A stretch of DNA of 51,083 nt, taken from the NCBI GenBank assembly GCA_030433415.1, contig JAUIMF010000016.1:1-51083 (forward strand), read 5' to 3'. This document shows, in pieces, positions 28,001 to 37,824 of the stretch. This DNA comes from Gammaproteobacteria bacterium (lineage in GTDB: Bacteria; Pseudomonadota; Gammaproteobacteria; Pseudomonadales; Halieaceae). The notes under the pieces are model-generated. The model did no database searches. It was not told the origin of the DNA and saw nothing but the letters and a program-made list of their open reading frames with translations. The translations under genes were made by a program, and so were the position numbers. Within the stretch, counting starts at the first letter, position 1; every line of letters starts with the position of its first letter.

Positions 28001-28570
28001 TCAGGCGCGGGGTAGCGTGACGCCGGTCTGCCCCTGATATTTGCCCCCGCGGTCCTTGTAGCTGACCTCGCAGACCTCGTCGGACTCAAAGAACAACATC
28101 TGCGCAACGCCTTCATTGGCGTAGATTTTTGCGGGTAGCGTGGTGGTGTTGGAGAACTCCAGCGTCACGTGCCCCTCCCACTCGGGCTCCAAAGGTGTGA
28201 CGTTGACGATGATGCCGCAGCGGGCATAGGTGGATTTGCCGAGGCAGATCGTCAGCACGTTCCGCGGGATGCGGAAGTACTCGACGGTACGCGCCAGAGC
28301 AAAGGAATTCGGCGGGATCACACAGACGTCGCCCTGCACGCTGACAAAGCTGTTGTCGTCAAAGGCTTTAGGGTCCACCGTTGCAGAATTAATGTTGGTG
28401 AACACGCGAAACTCATCGGCACACCGCACATCATAGCCGTAGCTCGACGTGCCATAGGAAATCAGCCTTTCACCACCCTCTCCTGATCGTACCTGCCCTT
28501 CGGCGAATGGTTCGATCATCTGGTGTTCCTGCGCCATGCGCCGAATCCAGCGGTCTGCCTTGATACTCAT
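28001..28570 (-). CDS. dcd: dCTP deaminase
   Basis: Deaminates dCTP to dUTP for thymidylate synthesis. The 189-residue length and sequence fit the Pseudomonas-like trimeric enzyme: [20 protein letters not shown] at the start, [38 protein letters not shown] with the catalytic Glu, and [14 protein letters not shown] at the end. It follows apbC by 11 bases on the same strand and converges with the DUF3108 gene, one base between stops. Confidence 0.95.
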   Translation of the reverse strand: MSIKADRWIRRMAQEHQMIEPFAEGQVRSGEGGERLISYGTSSYGYDVRCADEFRVFTNINSATVDPKAFDDNSFVSVQGDVCVIPPNSFALARTVEYFRIPRNVLTICLGKSTYARCGIIVNVTPLEPEWEGHVTLEFSNTTTLPAKIYANEGVAQMLFFESDEVCEVSYKDRGGKYQGQTGVTLPRA

Positions 28571-28581
28571 AGTTTTTCCTG

Positions 28582-29388
28582 TCAGTCGTCGCTGATGCTA
28601 ATGGTGGGGAATTCCGCCGGTGCCGCGCCATCGAGGCGCGATGCAAGGGCCTCGGCCGCGGCTGCATAGGCCAGCGCCGCGGGCGATGCGGGCTCAGACA
28701 CCACGGGAGGTGACCCGGCGTCCGTCGCCTCGCGAATACCGCGCTCCAGCGGCAGGCTCGCCAGCAGATCAACACCGTACTCCCTGGCGATGCGTTCTCC
28801 GCCGTCGGTGCCGAAAATCGATTCCGTATGACCACACTGACTGCAGGTATGCATGGCCATGTTCTCTATCACGCCCAATACCGGCACGCTGACCTTGCGA
28901 AACATCTCGATACCCTTGCGGGCATCCAGCAGCGCGATGTCCTGGGGCGTGGTGACAATGACCGCACCGGCCAGCGTCGCCTTCTGTGACAGGGTCAGCT
29001 GAATATCACCGGTGCCTGGGGGCATGTCGATCAGCAGGTAGTCCAACTCGCCCCACAGGGTTTGCTCCAACATCTGTACCAGGGCACCGCCGGCCATGGG
29101 GCCGCGCCATACCATCGGCGTACGGTCATTGGCGAGATAGGCCATGGACATGCTCGCCAGACCGTGGGCGCGCACGGGCAGCAGGTACTGCCCGTCCTTT
29201 GTCTGGGGGCGCGTGTCATCGGCGACGCCCAACATGAGGGCGACGCTGGGACCATAGATGTCCGCATCCAGCAGCCCGACGCGGGCACCGCGAGCCTGCA
29301 ACGCCAGCGCCAGATTCACCGCAGTGGTGGACTTGCCCACGCCGCCTTTGCCCGACGCGATGGCCACGATGTGACGAATTTGCTGCAT
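28582..29388 (-). CDS. apbC: Iron-sulfur cluster carrier ATPase ApbC/Mrp, short form
   Basis: P-loop ATPase that carries [4Fe-4S] clusters to apo-proteins. Deviant Walker A is [20 protein letters not shown], followed by [31 protein letters not shown] and the cluster-binding pair in [10 protein letters not shown]. The start is ATG 29388, giving 268 residues. The MIP18-type N-terminal domain of about 90 residues found in most Mrp/ApbC proteins is absent: the upstream stretch is only the 121 bases shared with the metG promoter. Ahead of dcd in the same direction; divergent from metG, a common gammaproteobacterial arrangement. Confidence 0.9.
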   Translation of the reverse strand: MQQIRHIVAIASGKGGVGKSTTAVNLALALQARGARVGLLDADIYGPSVALMLGVADDTRPQTKDGQYLLPVRAHGLASMSMAYLANDRTPMVWRGPMAGGALVQMLEQTLWGELDYLLIDMPPGTGDIQLTLSQKATLAGAVIVTTPQDIALLDARKGIEMFRKVSVPVLGVIENMAMHTCSQCGHTESIFGTDGGERIAREYGVDLLASLPLERGIREATDAGSPPVVSEPASPAALAYAAAAEALASRLDGAAPAEFPTISISDD

Positions 29389-29449
29389 AGCCCTTCCCGG
29401 CCCAAAAAGGCGGCAAGTATAGATAGTGCCACCCGACGTCTCAATGCGG

Positions 29450-29478
29450 GTGAAATCACCGAAGCCAATCGCTATCAT
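29450..29478 (+). promoter_or_regulatory. Promoter for metG
   Basis: GTGAAA (29450-29455), a 17-base spacer and TATCAT (29473-29478), followed by GGCGCGC. The predicted start is near 29485, leaving a leader of about 25 bases before ATG 29510. The -10 is identical to the one preceding the NRAMP-like gene. Confidence 0.45.
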
Positions 29479-29509
29479 GGCGCGCTTCCAAAAACCCGGA
29501 CTACTGGCG

Positions 29510-31531
29510 ATGACTGATCCGCGGCGCATTCTTGTTACCAGCGCCCTTCCCTATGCGAACGGCCCCCTGCACCTCGGCCATATGCTCGAGCAGGTGCAGA
29601 CCGACATCTGGGTGCGCTTTCAGCGCTCCCGGGGCAATGAGTGCTACTACATCTGCGCTGACGATGCCCACGGCACCGCCATCATGCTGACCGCCGAGAA
29701 ACTGGGCATCACCCCCGAAGAGCAGATAGACCGCGTTCGCCTCGAACACGCCGCCGACTCCGCATCGTTTGGCATCAGCTTTGACAATTTCTACAGCACC
29801 CACTCCGACGAGACGCGGCACTGGTCCGAGACCATCTACCGTCGCGCCCGGGACAAGGGGTACATCGCAGCGCGGGAAATCACCCAGGCCTACGATCCGG
29901 AGAAAGGTCTGTTTCTGGCCGACCGCTTCATCAAAGGCACCTGCCCCAACTGCAAAACCCCGGATCAGTACGGTGACAATTGCGAGGCCTGCGGTGCCAC
30001 TTACGCCCCCGCAGATCTGATAGATCCCGTATCGGCCCTGTCTGGCGCGACCCCCGTGGAGCGAGAGTCCCGGCACCTGTTTTTTCGCCTCCCCGCCTTT
30101 GCGGACATGCTGCGCGAATGGATCGCCTCGGGGACGCTGCAGGAATCCGTAGCCAACAAACTGCGCGAATGGACCGACAGCGAACTGCAGGAGTGGGACA
30201 TCAGTCGCGATGCGCCCTACTTCGGCTTCGAAATTCCCGACGAAGAGAACAAGTACTTTTACGTATGGCTGGATGCGCCCATCGGCTACATCGGCAGCTT
30301 CGAGCACTTCTGCAAACGCGAAGGCGTCAGCTTTGACGATTATTGGCAGCCCGGTGGCGACACGGAGCTGTACCACTTTATCGGCAAGGACATCATCAAC
30401 TTTCACGGCCTGTTCTGGCCCGCCATGCTGCATGCGGCGGAGCTGCGCACGCCCACAGCGGTGTATGCCCACGGCTTTCTCACGGTCAACGGCACAAAAA
30501 TGTCCAAGAGTCGCGGCACGTTCATCAACGCCCGGCACTACCTCGACCATCTGGACGCGGAATATCTGCGCTACTACTTCGCCGCCAAGCTCAGTGGCGG
30601 TGTAGACGATATCGACCTGAACCTGGAGGACTTCGTTCAGCGCGTAAATTCCGATGTGGTGGGCAAAGTGGTCAACATTGCGAGCCGCTGTTCCGGCTTC
30701 CTACGCAAGGGCTTCGATAACCGCCTGGCCGAGAGCTGCAGTGAACCGGAACTGCTCACCGCGTTTCAGTCCGCTGGCGATGCCATCACCGACGCCTACG
30801 AGAGTCGGGAGTTTGGCCGTGCCATCCGCCTGATCATGGAGCTTGCCGACAAGGCAAATCAGTACATCGACCACCACAAACCCTGGGTGATGGCCAAGGA
30901 CCCGGCGCAGGCGGCTACGGTGCGCGACGTGTGCTCCACCGGTATCAACTGCTTCCGCCAGCTCATGATTTATCTGCAACCCGTGTTGCCAGCGATGGCC
31001 GAGCGCGCGTCCGCGTATCTGCGCTGCACCCTGAACTGGGAGGATCGCCACGAATTGCTCACAGATCACGAGCTTGCAACCTTCGAACCGCTGATGCAGC
31101 GGGTAGACCCCAAGGTTGTCGCGGCCATGGTCGACAGCAATCGTCCGCCAGAGACCGAAGCAGCCCCAGTTCCAGCCCCAGCTCCCAAAAGTGACGATGT
31201 CGCCTATCTGGATTTTGCTGATTTCCAGAAAGTGGATCTGCGCATCGCCCGTATCGAGGCGGCAAGTGCCGTCGAGGGCGCCGACAAGTTGCTGGCCCTG
31301 ACCCTGGATGTCGGTGAACTCGGCAAACGGCAGGTGTTTTCGGGAATCAAGGCGGCCTACACACCCGACGATCTCGTCGGAAAGCTCACTGTGGTGGTGG
31401 CGAATCTTGCCCCGCGTAAAATGCGCTTCGGCGTCTCTGAGGGCATGGTGCTCGCCGCGGGTGAAGGTGATTCCGGGATCTTTCTGCTCAGCCCTGATGA
31501 GGGCGCGACTCCCGGCATGCGAGTGACTTGA
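29510..31531 (+). CDS. metG: Methionyl-tRNA synthetase
   Basis: Charges tRNA-Met with methionine; 673 residues (E. coli 677). The HIGH-type motif is in [20 protein letters not shown], the four-cysteine zinc knuckle is [18 protein letters not shown], and KMSKS lies in [13 protein letters not shown]. The C-terminal 110 residues form the tRNA-binding (EMAPII/Trbp111-like) domain starting near [23 protein letters not shown] 29510 is preferred ([18 protein letters not shown]) over upstream in-frame starts at 29477 and 29426, which overlap the promoter. No clear Shine-Dalgarno sequence. An Ala/Pro linker precedes the C-terminal domain. Confidence 0.96.
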   Translation: MTDPRRILVTSALPYANGPLHLGHMLEQVQTDIWVRFQRSRGNECYYICADDAHGTAIMLTAEKLGITPEEQIDRVRLEHAADSASFGISFDNFYSTHSDETRHWSETIYRRARDKGYIAAREITQAYDPEKGLFLADRFIKGTCPNCKTPDQYGDNCEACGATYAPADLIDPVSALSGATPVERESRHLFFRLPAFADMLREWIASGTLQESVANKLREWTDSELQEWDISRDAPYFGFEIPDEENKYFYVWLDAPIGYIGSFEHFCKREGVSFDDYWQPGGDTELYHFIGKDIINFHGLFWPAMLHAAELRTPTAVYAHGFLTVNGTKMSKSRGTFINARHYLDHLDAEYLRYYFAAKLSGGVDDIDLNLEDFVQRVNSDVVGKVVNIASRCSGFLRKGFDNRLAESCSEPELLTAFQSAGDAITDAYESREFGRAIRLIMELADKANQYIDHHKPWVMAKDPAQAATVRDVCSTGINCFRQLMIYLQPVLPAMAERASAYLRCTLNWEDRHELLTDHELATFEPLMQRVDPKVVAAMVDSNRPPETEAAPVPAPAPKSDDVAYLDFADFQKVDLRIARIEAASAVEGADKLLALTLDVGELGKRQVFSGIKAAYTPDDLVGKLTVVVANLAPRKMRFGVSEGMVLAAGEGDSGIFLLSPDEGATPGMRVT

Positions 31532-31639
31532 TTCGGATCAAAGCTGGTGTCGGTAAGCCGTTGTTTCTAAAGATCGGTCTGCCTACCATGGCAGTTGGGA
31601 CGGACCTTCGGCCTGGCCTGCTGAGGATGGATTGAAGAC

Positions 31640-32218
31640 ATGCTGACGGATTATTCGCTGCTGCTGATCGGCGCGATCCTCGTGAACAACTTTGTGCTGG
31701 TACAGTTTTTGGGGCTGTGCCCGTTCATGGGTGTATCTAACAAGCTCGAAACCGCCATGGGCATGTCCATGGCCACCACGTTTGTTCTGACCCTGGCCTC
31801 GGCCTGCAGCCATCTGACGTATCACTACCTGCTCACGCCCCTGGGCCTTACCTACCTCAAAACCATTGCCTTCATTCTGGTTATCGCCGTGGTCGTGCAA
31901 TTCACCGAGATGGTTGTACGCAAGACCAGCCCACTGCTGCACCGCGTGCTGGGCGTCTACCTGCCGCTGATCACGACCAATTGCGCAGTCCTGGGCGTGG
32001 CGCTCATCAATACCAATCGCAGTCACAGCTTTATGGAAGCACTGCTGTACGGGTTTGGCGCGGCGCTGGGCTTCTCGCTGGTGCTGGTGCTCTTCGCCGC
32101 GATGCGTGAGCGTATTGCCGTGGCCGATGTACCCAAGCCGTTTTCCGGGGCGGCCATCGGCATGGTGACCGCGGGACTCATGTCCCTCGCGTTCATGGGC
32201 TTCGCGGGACTGGTGTAG
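31640..32218 (+). CDS. rnfA: Rnf electron transport complex subunit A
   Basis: Inner-membrane subunit of the Rnf/Rsx complex, which couples electron flow between ferredoxin and NAD+ to ion movement. At 192 residues with six helices it fits RnfA (193). The conserved [20 protein letters not shown] and the [15 protein letters not shown] half-channel motif are present; the mirrored motif occurs in rnfE. First gene of rnfABCDGE, with 108 bases before it and after metG. Confidence 0.96.
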   Translation: MLTDYSLLLIGAILVNNFVLVQFLGLCPFMGVSNKLETAMGMSMATTFVLTLASACSHLTYHYLLTPLGLTYLKTIAFILVIAVVVQFTEMVVRKTSPLLHRVLGVYLPLITTNCAVLGVALINTNRSHSFMEALLYGFGAALGFSLVLVLFAAMRERIAVADVPKPFSGAAIGMVTAGLMSLAFMGFAGLV

Positions 32219-32221
32219 CGC

Positions 32222-32842
32222 ATGGGCAGCCTGGTCAGCGATTACCCCTTTGTTGCCGCGCTCGCGGCCATGGTGGCCCTGGGCGTGGTCTTCGGCGCCG
32301 TTCTGGGCTTTGCCTCGATCCGCTTTCGCGCCGAGGGCAACCCCATCGCTGATCAGATCAATGCCATTCTGCCCCAGACCCAGTGTGGCCAGTGTGGGCA
32401 CCCTGGCTGCAGACCTTATGCCGAGGCCATCGCGGCAGGAGAGGCCATCAACAAATGCCCTCCCGGTGGCGAAGCCGGCATCCAGGCGCTGGCAGATTTG
32501 CTTGATGTAGAACCCATTCCTCTGGACGCCGAGCACGGCGAAGAGTCGGTGAAGTCCACCGCCTTCATCATTGAGGATGACTGCATCGGTTGCACCAAAT
32601 GCATCCAGGCCTGTCCGGTGGACGCTATCGTCGGCGCGGCCAAGCAGATGCACACCGTGATCGTCGACGAGTGCACGGGCTGCGACCTGTGCGTCGACCC
32701 CTGCCCTGTTGACTGCATCGAAATGCGGCCCGTAGTGACCACGCTGGCGACCTGGCACTGGGATCTTCCCCGGGCGGATGTCAGACCGCTGATCATCGCG
32801 ACTGACGCTGAGCGCGTCAGCACGGGTGAACGCGCAGCATGA
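32222..32842 (+). CDS. rnfB: Rnf electron transport complex subunit B
   Basis: Membrane-anchored iron-sulfur subunit of 206 residues. A hydrophobic N-terminal helix ([20 protein letters not shown]) is followed by a four-cysteine cluster domain ([17 protein letters not shown] and NKCPPGG), then two [4Fe-4S] motifs [14 protein letters not shown] and [17 protein letters not shown]. It accepts electrons from ferredoxin in the family. Its stop overlaps the rnfC start by four bases. Confidence 0.95.
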   Translation: MGSLVSDYPFVAALAAMVALGVVFGAVLGFASIRFRAEGNPIADQINAILPQTQCGQCGHPGCRPYAEAIAAGEAINKCPPGGEAGIQALADLLDVEPIPLDAEHGEESVKSTAFIIEDDCIGCTKCIQACPVDAIVGAAKQMHTVIVDECTGCDLCVDPCPVDCIEMRPVVTTLATWHWDLPRADVRPLIIATDAERVSTGERAA

Positions 32843-34566
32843 GGCGACCCCATGATTTTCACGGTGGGATCTACCCGCCGGAGCGCAAGAGCCTGTCCAA
32901 TACCCGTCCTCTGCGCCGCGCGACGATACCGGATCAACTGGTCATACCGCTGTCCCAGCACATCGGCGCTCCCGCCAAGGCCATCGTAGCGCCAGGCGAA
33001 GACGTGCTCGGGGGCCAGCGTCTCACCGATCTTGCCGGCCTGCCCGTCCACGCGCCCACCTCGGGCACCATTGTGGCCATTGAGGATCGCGTGATCCCCC
33101 ACGCCTCGGGCATGAGTGCGCCTTGCATCGTCATTGACTGCGACGGGCAGGACCGCTGGCTGGACCTGGAACCCTGGCCCGACTATCGCGAACGCGATCC
33201 GGCGGCGGTCGTCGCACGGCTGCACGAAGCGGGTATTGCCGGCCTGGGCGGAGCCGGGTTTCCCACTTTTCGCAAATTGTCCAGCGCGCGTCCCGGGCAG
33301 ATTCGAACCCTGATCATCAATGGGACGGAGTGCGAGCCCTACATCACGGCAGACGACATCCTCATGCGCGAACGCGCACGGGAACTCGTGCTTGGCATCG
33401 AGATACTGGCCTGGTTGTGCGAGCCCAAAGAAATCCTTCTGGGTGTCGAAGACAACAAACCCGACGCGGTTCGCGCGCTGGAATCCGCGTTGACTGAGAT
33501 ACAGACTCCGATCGAGCTGGTGGTGTTCCCGACGAAGTATCCCTCCGGCGGTGAAAAGCAACTGATCGAGATTCTCACCGGACAGCAGGTACCGACCGGG
33601 GGACTGCCCGCGGACATCGGTATACTTTGCCAGAACGTCGGCACCGCCGTGGCCGTACACGACAGTGTGCTGCTTGGACGTCCCCTCGTGAGTCGTATCA
33701 CCACGGTCACCGGCGAAGCCGTCACCGAGCCCGGGAATTTTGAGGTACTGCTAGGCACGCCCATGAAACAGTTGCTGGCGGACGCGGGGTATCGCGAGGC
33801 ACCACGCCAGCGCCTGATCATGGGTGGCCCCATGATGGGCGTGACGATCTCAAGCACCGAGTGCCCGGTAATCAAGACCACCAACTGCCTGCTGGTGCCG
33901 TCGGCGAAGGAACTGCCAGCGAACGCTTCACCGCAGGCGTGCATACGCTGTGGCCTGTGCGCCGAGGCCTGCCCCGCAACATTGCTGCCGCAGCAACTTT
34001 ACTGGTATGCCCGCGCACAGGATCAGGACCAGTTGGAGGCCCATCAACTGTTTGATTGCATAGAGTGCGGCGCGTGCTCGTATGTGTGTCCCAGCCATAT
34101 TCCACTGGTGCAGTACTACCGGGCATCCAAGGCTGCCATCATTGAACAGCGCGCCGATACCGCCAAATCGGACCGGGCCAGGGAACGCTTTGAGGCACGG
34201 CAGGAACGGCTGGAGCAGGCAGCGGCAGAAAAAGAAGCCAAGCGTGCTGCGCGCAAGCGCGCCGCAGCGGCGAAGGCGCTGGATGCGGGCGGTGACGATC
34301 CCATCAAGGCGGCGATTGAGAGGGCCCAGGCACGCAAGGCAGCGCAGGAAACCAGCCCCGCGTCGGCAGGCGATGCCGCGAGGGAGAAAATCCAGCGGAT
34401 TGAAGCCCGCCTGGAGAAAGCGCGTGCGAAGCTCGCCGCGGATGATGGCAGCGATGCCACCATAACCGCAGCGCTGACCAAAGCGGTCGAAACCACCGAG
34501 AAAAAGCTGACGACGGCTCGGGCAGAACTGGACGCGGCAAACGATCCCAAGGAGCAGACACCTTGA
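32839..34566 (+). CDS. rnfC: Rnf electron transport complex subunit C
   Basis: Cytoplasmic-side subunit of 575 residues that contacts NAD(H) and FMN in the family. The N-terminal part has [16 protein letters not shown] and the Complex-I-51-kDa-like glycine-rich stretch [13 protein letters not shown], with [13 protein letters not shown], and two [4Fe-4S] motifs [12 protein letters not shown] and [12 protein letters not shown]. The C-terminal 130 residues are Ala/Lys/Glu-rich and predicted coiled coil ([20 protein letters not shown]), shorter than the long repetitive tail of E. coli RsxC (740). Confidence 0.95.
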   Translation: MRRPHDFHGGIYPPERKSLSNTRPLRRATIPDQLVIPLSQHIGAPAKAIVAPGEDVLGGQRLTDLAGLPVHAPTSGTIVAIEDRVIPHASGMSAPCIVIDCDGQDRWLDLEPWPDYRERDPAAVVARLHEAGIAGLGGAGFPTFRKLSSARPGQIRTLIINGTECEPYITADDILMRERARELVLGIEILAWLCEPKEILLGVEDNKPDAVRALESALTEIQTPIELVVFPTKYPSGGEKQLIEILTGQQVPTGGLPADIGILCQNVGTAVAVHDSVLLGRPLVSRITTVTGEAVTEPGNFEVLLGTPMKQLLADAGYREAPRQRLIMGGPMMGVTISSTECPVIKTTNCLLVPSAKELPANASPQACIRCGLCAEACPATLLPQQLYWYARAQDQDQLEAHQLFDCIECGACSYVCPSHIPLVQYYRASKAAIIEQRADTAKSDRARERFEARQERLEQAAAEKEAKRAARKRAAAAKALDAGGDDPIKAAIERAQARKAAQETSPASAGDAAREKIQRIEARLEKARAKLAADDGSDATITAALTKAVETTEKKLTTARAELDAANDPKEQTP

Positions 34567-35594
34567 GCCTGCTGGTCGTTACATCCCCTCACGCCCACGG
34601 CCCCCTGAGCACTTCCCAGGTGATGCGCACGGTGCTGCTAGCGACGATTCCCGGATTGATCGCGCTGACCTGGTATTTCGGCCCTGGCACCCTCGTCAAC
34701 GTCATTTTCGGTGGCCTGGTCGCGCTACCGTGTGAGGCACTGGCGCTGCGCCTGCGCAAACAGCCAATAGCGCCCTTCCTGAAAGACTACAGTGTGCTGG
34801 TGACCTCAACGCTTTTGTGTATCGCCCTGCCACCCTATGCGCCGTGGTGGCTCATACTCGTTGGCGTCGCATTCTCGGTGCTGATCGCGAAGCACCTTTA
34901 CGGCGGTCTTGGCTACAACCCCTTCAATCCCGCCATGGTGGGCTATGTGGTCCTGCTGATATCGTTTCCGCTCCAGATGAGTAGCTGGAGCGCCCCCGTC
35001 CCCCTCATCGAAGGCACGCCGGGAGTAATGGATGCCCTGCGCGCCTGTTTTGTGCCGGCCTCCTACGACGGGGTAACCATGGCGACACCGCTTGATGTGC
35101 TGCGCCAGAACACCGGCCAGACCCTTGAAGACCTGTATGCGGCCACGCCACAGCTTGGGCATTTCGGCGGCGTCGGCTGGGAAGTCGTTAACCTCGCCTT
35201 TCTCGCCGGCGGCGCGTGGCTGCTCTATCGACGCATCTTCACCTGGCACGCACCGGCGGCGATGCTGGTCAGCCTGGCCCTGTGCGCAGCGCTGTTCTAC
35301 GACGAGGGCAGTTCTTCGAGTGGTGGCTCCCCCCTGTTCCACCTGCTCAGTGGCGCAACGATGTTCGGCGCGTTCTTCATCATCACAGACCCCGTATCAT
35401 CGGCGGTCAGCAATCGAGGCCGTCTGATTTTCGGCGCGCTCATCGGCGTCCTGATCTACACCATCCGTGTGCGCGGAAACTACCCGGATGCGGTGGCCTT
35501 TGCCGTCCTGATCGCCAATTTCTCAGCCCCTTTTATCGACCACTACACCCAGCCTCGCGTCTACGGCCACGGTAAAGATCAGCGTGATGAATGA
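34563..35594 (+). CDS. rnfD: Rnf electron transport complex subunit D
   Basis: Membrane subunit of 343 residues with about ten helices. FMN is bound covalently to the Thr in LLSGATMFGAFFIITDPVS, the conserved SGAT site, and GGLGYNPFNPAMVGYVVL is typical. The start is TTG 34563, overlapping the rnfC stop, with AAGGAG upstream; no ATG or GTG gives the family N-terminus. Coupled to rnfG. Confidence 0.93.
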   Translation: MSLLVVTSPHAHGPLSTSQVMRTVLLATIPGLIALTWYFGPGTLVNVIFGGLVALPCEALALRLRKQPIAPFLKDYSVLVTSTLLCIALPPYAPWWLILVGVAFSVLIAKHLYGGLGYNPFNPAMVGYVVLLISFPLQMSSWSAPVPLIEGTPGVMDALRACFVPASYDGVTMATPLDVLRQNTGQTLEDLYAATPQLGHFGGVGWEVVNLAFLAGGAWLLYRRIFTWHAPAAMLVSLALCAALFYDEGSSSSGGSPLFHLLSGATMFGAFFIITDPVSSAVSNRGRLIFGALIGVLIYTIRVRGNYPDAVAFAVLIANFSAPFIDHYTQPRVYGHGKDQRDE

Positions 35595-36216
35595 GACAGG
35601 CAATGCGATCACCCGCAACGGTCTGCTACTGGCGGGCTTCGCCCTGCTGACTGCTGTGTTGGTAGCGGGAACCTATCTCACCACAAGGGATCGCATTGCG
35701 GCGGCCGAACGCGCCGCCGAAGAGCGCGCGCTGCTCGAAATCATCCCGCGGGAACAGCACGACAACAGCATGCTCGATGACCGACTCGACGCACCCGTCG
35801 GCGATCCACTGCTGCACCTCGACGCTCCGCGCCCCATTTATCTCGCCCGACGCGGGGACACGACGGTCGCGGCGATCATTCCGGCGCGGGCGCCGGACGG
35901 TTACAGTGGTGCCATAGACTTCATTGTTGGCGTGCGCCGCGACGGCCGCATCGCCGGCGTGCGCGTACTGCGCCACCGGGAGACACCAGGCCTGGGCGAC
36001 GCCGTGGACCACCGAAAATCCGACTGGCTGGAAAGCTTTGCAGGGCGATCACTTACCGATCCCGCGCCAGAGCGTTGGGCAGTGAAAAAAGATGGCGGCG
36101 TCTTCGACCAGTTCACGGGGGCGACCATCACGCCCCGGGCCATGGTGCAAGCCACCGCTAGAGTGCTGCGCTATGCTGAGGCCAACCGGGAACGACTGTT
36201 CCCAGAGCAGGAGTAA
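35587..36216 (+). CDS. rnfG: Rnf electron transport complex subunit G
   Basis: Periplasmic FMN subunit of about 209 residues with a single N-terminal helix ([20 protein letters not shown]). FMN is attached to the Thr in [34 protein letters not shown] and [20 protein letters not shown] are conserved RnfG segments. ATG 35587 overlaps the rnfD stop; GTG 35584 one codon earlier is an alternative. Confidence 0.94.
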   Translation: MNETGNAITRNGLLLAGFALLTAVLVAGTYLTTRDRIAAAERAAEERALLEIIPREQHDNSMLDDRLDAPVGDPLLHLDAPRPIYLARRGDTTVAAIIPARAPDGYSGAIDFIVGVRRDGRIAGVRVLRHRETPGLGDAVDHRKSDWLESFAGRSLTDPAPERWAVKKDGGVFDQFTGATITPRAMVQATARVLRYAEANRERLFPEQE

Positions 36217-36218
36217 TC

Positions 36219-36932
36219 ATGGCGACGAGTGACTATCGCGAACTCACGGTCAACGGGTTATGGAAGAACAATCCCGCGATTGTTCAGCTGCTGGGACTGT
36301 GCCCGCTGCTGGCGGTGACGGGCAGCGTGGTCAATGCGCTGGGGCTAGGCCTTGCGACCTGTTTTGTACTGGTTGCGTCGAACACCACGGTATCACTGAT
36401 CCGCAATGTCACCGCCGATGCAGTACGACTACCCACGTTTGTGATGATCATCGCGGCGTCCGTGACCTGTATTGAGTTGTTGATGCAGGCGTACAGTTAT
36501 GGATTGTACGAAGTGTTGGGTATCTTCCTTCCCCTCATCACCACCAACTGCGTGATTCTCGGCCGCGCCGACGGCTTTGCCCGCAAGAACCCGGTACTGC
36601 CGGCGCTCTACGATGGCCTGCTGATGGGACTGGGATTCACGGCCGTACTGCTGGTGCTGGGCGCGCTGAGAGAACTGGCCGGCACCGGTGCACTGTTTGC
36701 CAACATGGACCTGTTATTCGGCGCTGCGGCGGTGGACTGGAAGATCGTCGTGTTCGCCGATTACCAGCCGTTTCTGCTCGCCATTCTTCCGCCGGGGGCA
36801 TTCATCTTTACCGGCTTACTTATCGCGCTGAAAAATCTCATTGATGACAATCTGCAACGTCGCGCTGCAGCGCGAGCGGCACCGGTCACCACCGGGAGCA
36901 AACGGGTGCGTGTAACGGGTAACGTCGCCTGA
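36219..36932 (+). CDS. rnfE: Rnf electron transport complex subunit E
   Basis: Membrane subunit of 237 residues with six helices, homologous to Rnf[21 protein letters not shown] and [19 protein letters not shown] carry the cysteine-containing half-channel motif that pairs with RnfA. It ends the operon: neither rnfH nor nth follows, unlike in enterics; the next genes are on the opposite strand. Confidence 0.95.
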   Translation: MATSDYRELTVNGLWKNNPAIVQLLGLCPLLAVTGSVVNALGLGLATCFVLVASNTTVSLIRNVTADAVRLPTFVMIIAASVTCIELLMQAYSYGLYEVLGIFLPLITTNCVILGRADGFARKNPVLPALYDGLLMGLGFTAVLLVLGALRELAGTGALFANMDLLFGAAAVDWKIVVFADYQPFLLAILPPGAFIFTGLLIALKNLIDDNLQRRAAARAAPVTTGSKRVRVTGNVA

Positions 36933-36983
36933 AGGCGCGATACCTGAATCCGCGTTCCCTGACCTCGTAATCCCGCGACAACG

Positions 36984-37370
36984 CTACTCGGGCAGGTAGC
37001 GCAGTGTCGATAACATGTCGTCTACCGCGGCGTCATCCATACCGCGATTTTCTTCATCACAGCTGTAGGTGACAAAGAGCAGCAGGTCGCCGGCATGAAG
37101 AAACCACTCGCGAATACTCGCGCCATCTTCTGAGAAAGCACTGGCGCGCCCCTCAAAGCTACCGAGACTGACGCTGTCCCAGGGCTGGCCGGCCTCGCGG
37201 AACTGCTCAAGATCACCGGCAGAAAATTCACCGGTTTCGCGACGCAATTCCGATATCTCAAGGCAACCGATGCCATCGCGATCGCCGATCACGATGCCGT
37301 CGTCGTCCCGCTCCGCCTGCCACTCCGAGGGCAGGAGCAGACTCCAGTCACCTGCTTCAAGAACCCGCAC
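36984..37370 (-). CDS. Small protein of unknown function following rimI
   Basis: Soluble protein of 128 residues; no signal peptide, no recognised domain. It reads as a compact alpha/beta domain: LEAGDWSLLLPSEWQAERDD at the start, GDRDGIGCLEISEL in the middle and REWFLHAGDLLLFVTYSCDE. The start is GTG 37370, which overlaps the rimI 3' end by 14 bases with GGAG upstream, so it is translated with rimI. Codon use is like its neighbours. The pattern resembles small uncharacterised proteins in other gammaproteobacteria, but I do not recognise a named family. Confidence 0.7.
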   Translation of the reverse strand: MRVLEAGDWSLLLPSEWQAERDDDGIVIGDRDGIGCLEISELRRETGEFSAGDLEQFREAGQPWDSVSLGSFEGRASAFSEDGASIREWFLHAGDLLLFVTYSCDEENRGMDDAAVDDMLSTLRYLPE

Positions 37371-37824
37371 TGTCGATCTCCAGTGTTTTGCTCATAAGAA
37401 TCGCCGCCTCGCGCGCGCCCCCAGGGATGGCGGCAGGGTAGTAATGCTCGCGGCGTGCGTCGAGCGCGAATTGCATGGCTTCGTACAAGCTTCGAGCCCC
37501 TTCATTGGATTCTCGCAACTCCAGCAGCACACGCCGCGCTCCCGCCGACGCCACTGCCCGGCAGCCCGCTTCGAGCAGTCTGCGCCCGAGTCCCATACCA
37601 CGCTGCGACGACGCCACCGCAATATTCAGCAGCGTCGCCTCGTCAAGGACCTGTGTGAACGCAGCGAAACCGACTAGCTGACCTTCGTGATCCAGCACCA
37701 ATAAGGTGCCGGGAGACTGCAGGAGCGCCTCGTAGCCACTGGGGTGCTGGTATACCGGCGACTGTTCCCGATCCAGAGCATGGATCGCAGGTATATCCTC
37801 CGCCATTGCCTGACGCAACTCCAT
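37357..37824 (-). CDS. rimI: Ribosomal protein S18 alanine N-acetyltransferase-like (RimI)
   Basis: GNAT-fold acetyltransferase of 155 residues. The acetyl-CoA loop is SSQRGMGLGRRLLEAGC, followed by LLELRESNEGARSLYEAMQF and ARREHYYP, the pattern that marks RimI among GNATs. RimI acetylates the N-terminus of ribosomal protein S18 in E. coli. The start overlaps the stop of the upstream psi-like gene (TGATG), as in the holD-rimI pair of enterics. Confidence 0.88.
   Translation of the reverse strand: MELRQAMAEDIPAIHALDREQSPVYQHPSGYEALLQSPGTLLVLDHEGQLVGFAAFTQVLDEATLLNIAVASSQRGMGLGRRLLEAGCRAVASAGARRVLLELRESNEGARSLYEAMQFALDARREHYYPAAIPGGAREAAILMSKTLEIDSAGS

Noticed and set aside
29426-29509. Upstream in-frame starts for metG (29426, 29477)
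   Set aside because: They overlap the predicted promoter and add residues absent from MetG; ATG 29510 gives the family N-terminus.
31583-32758. A 391-codon minus-strand frame opposite rnfA and rnfB
   Set aside because: His/Gln/Arg-rich text with no recognisable domain, covering two certain rnf genes.
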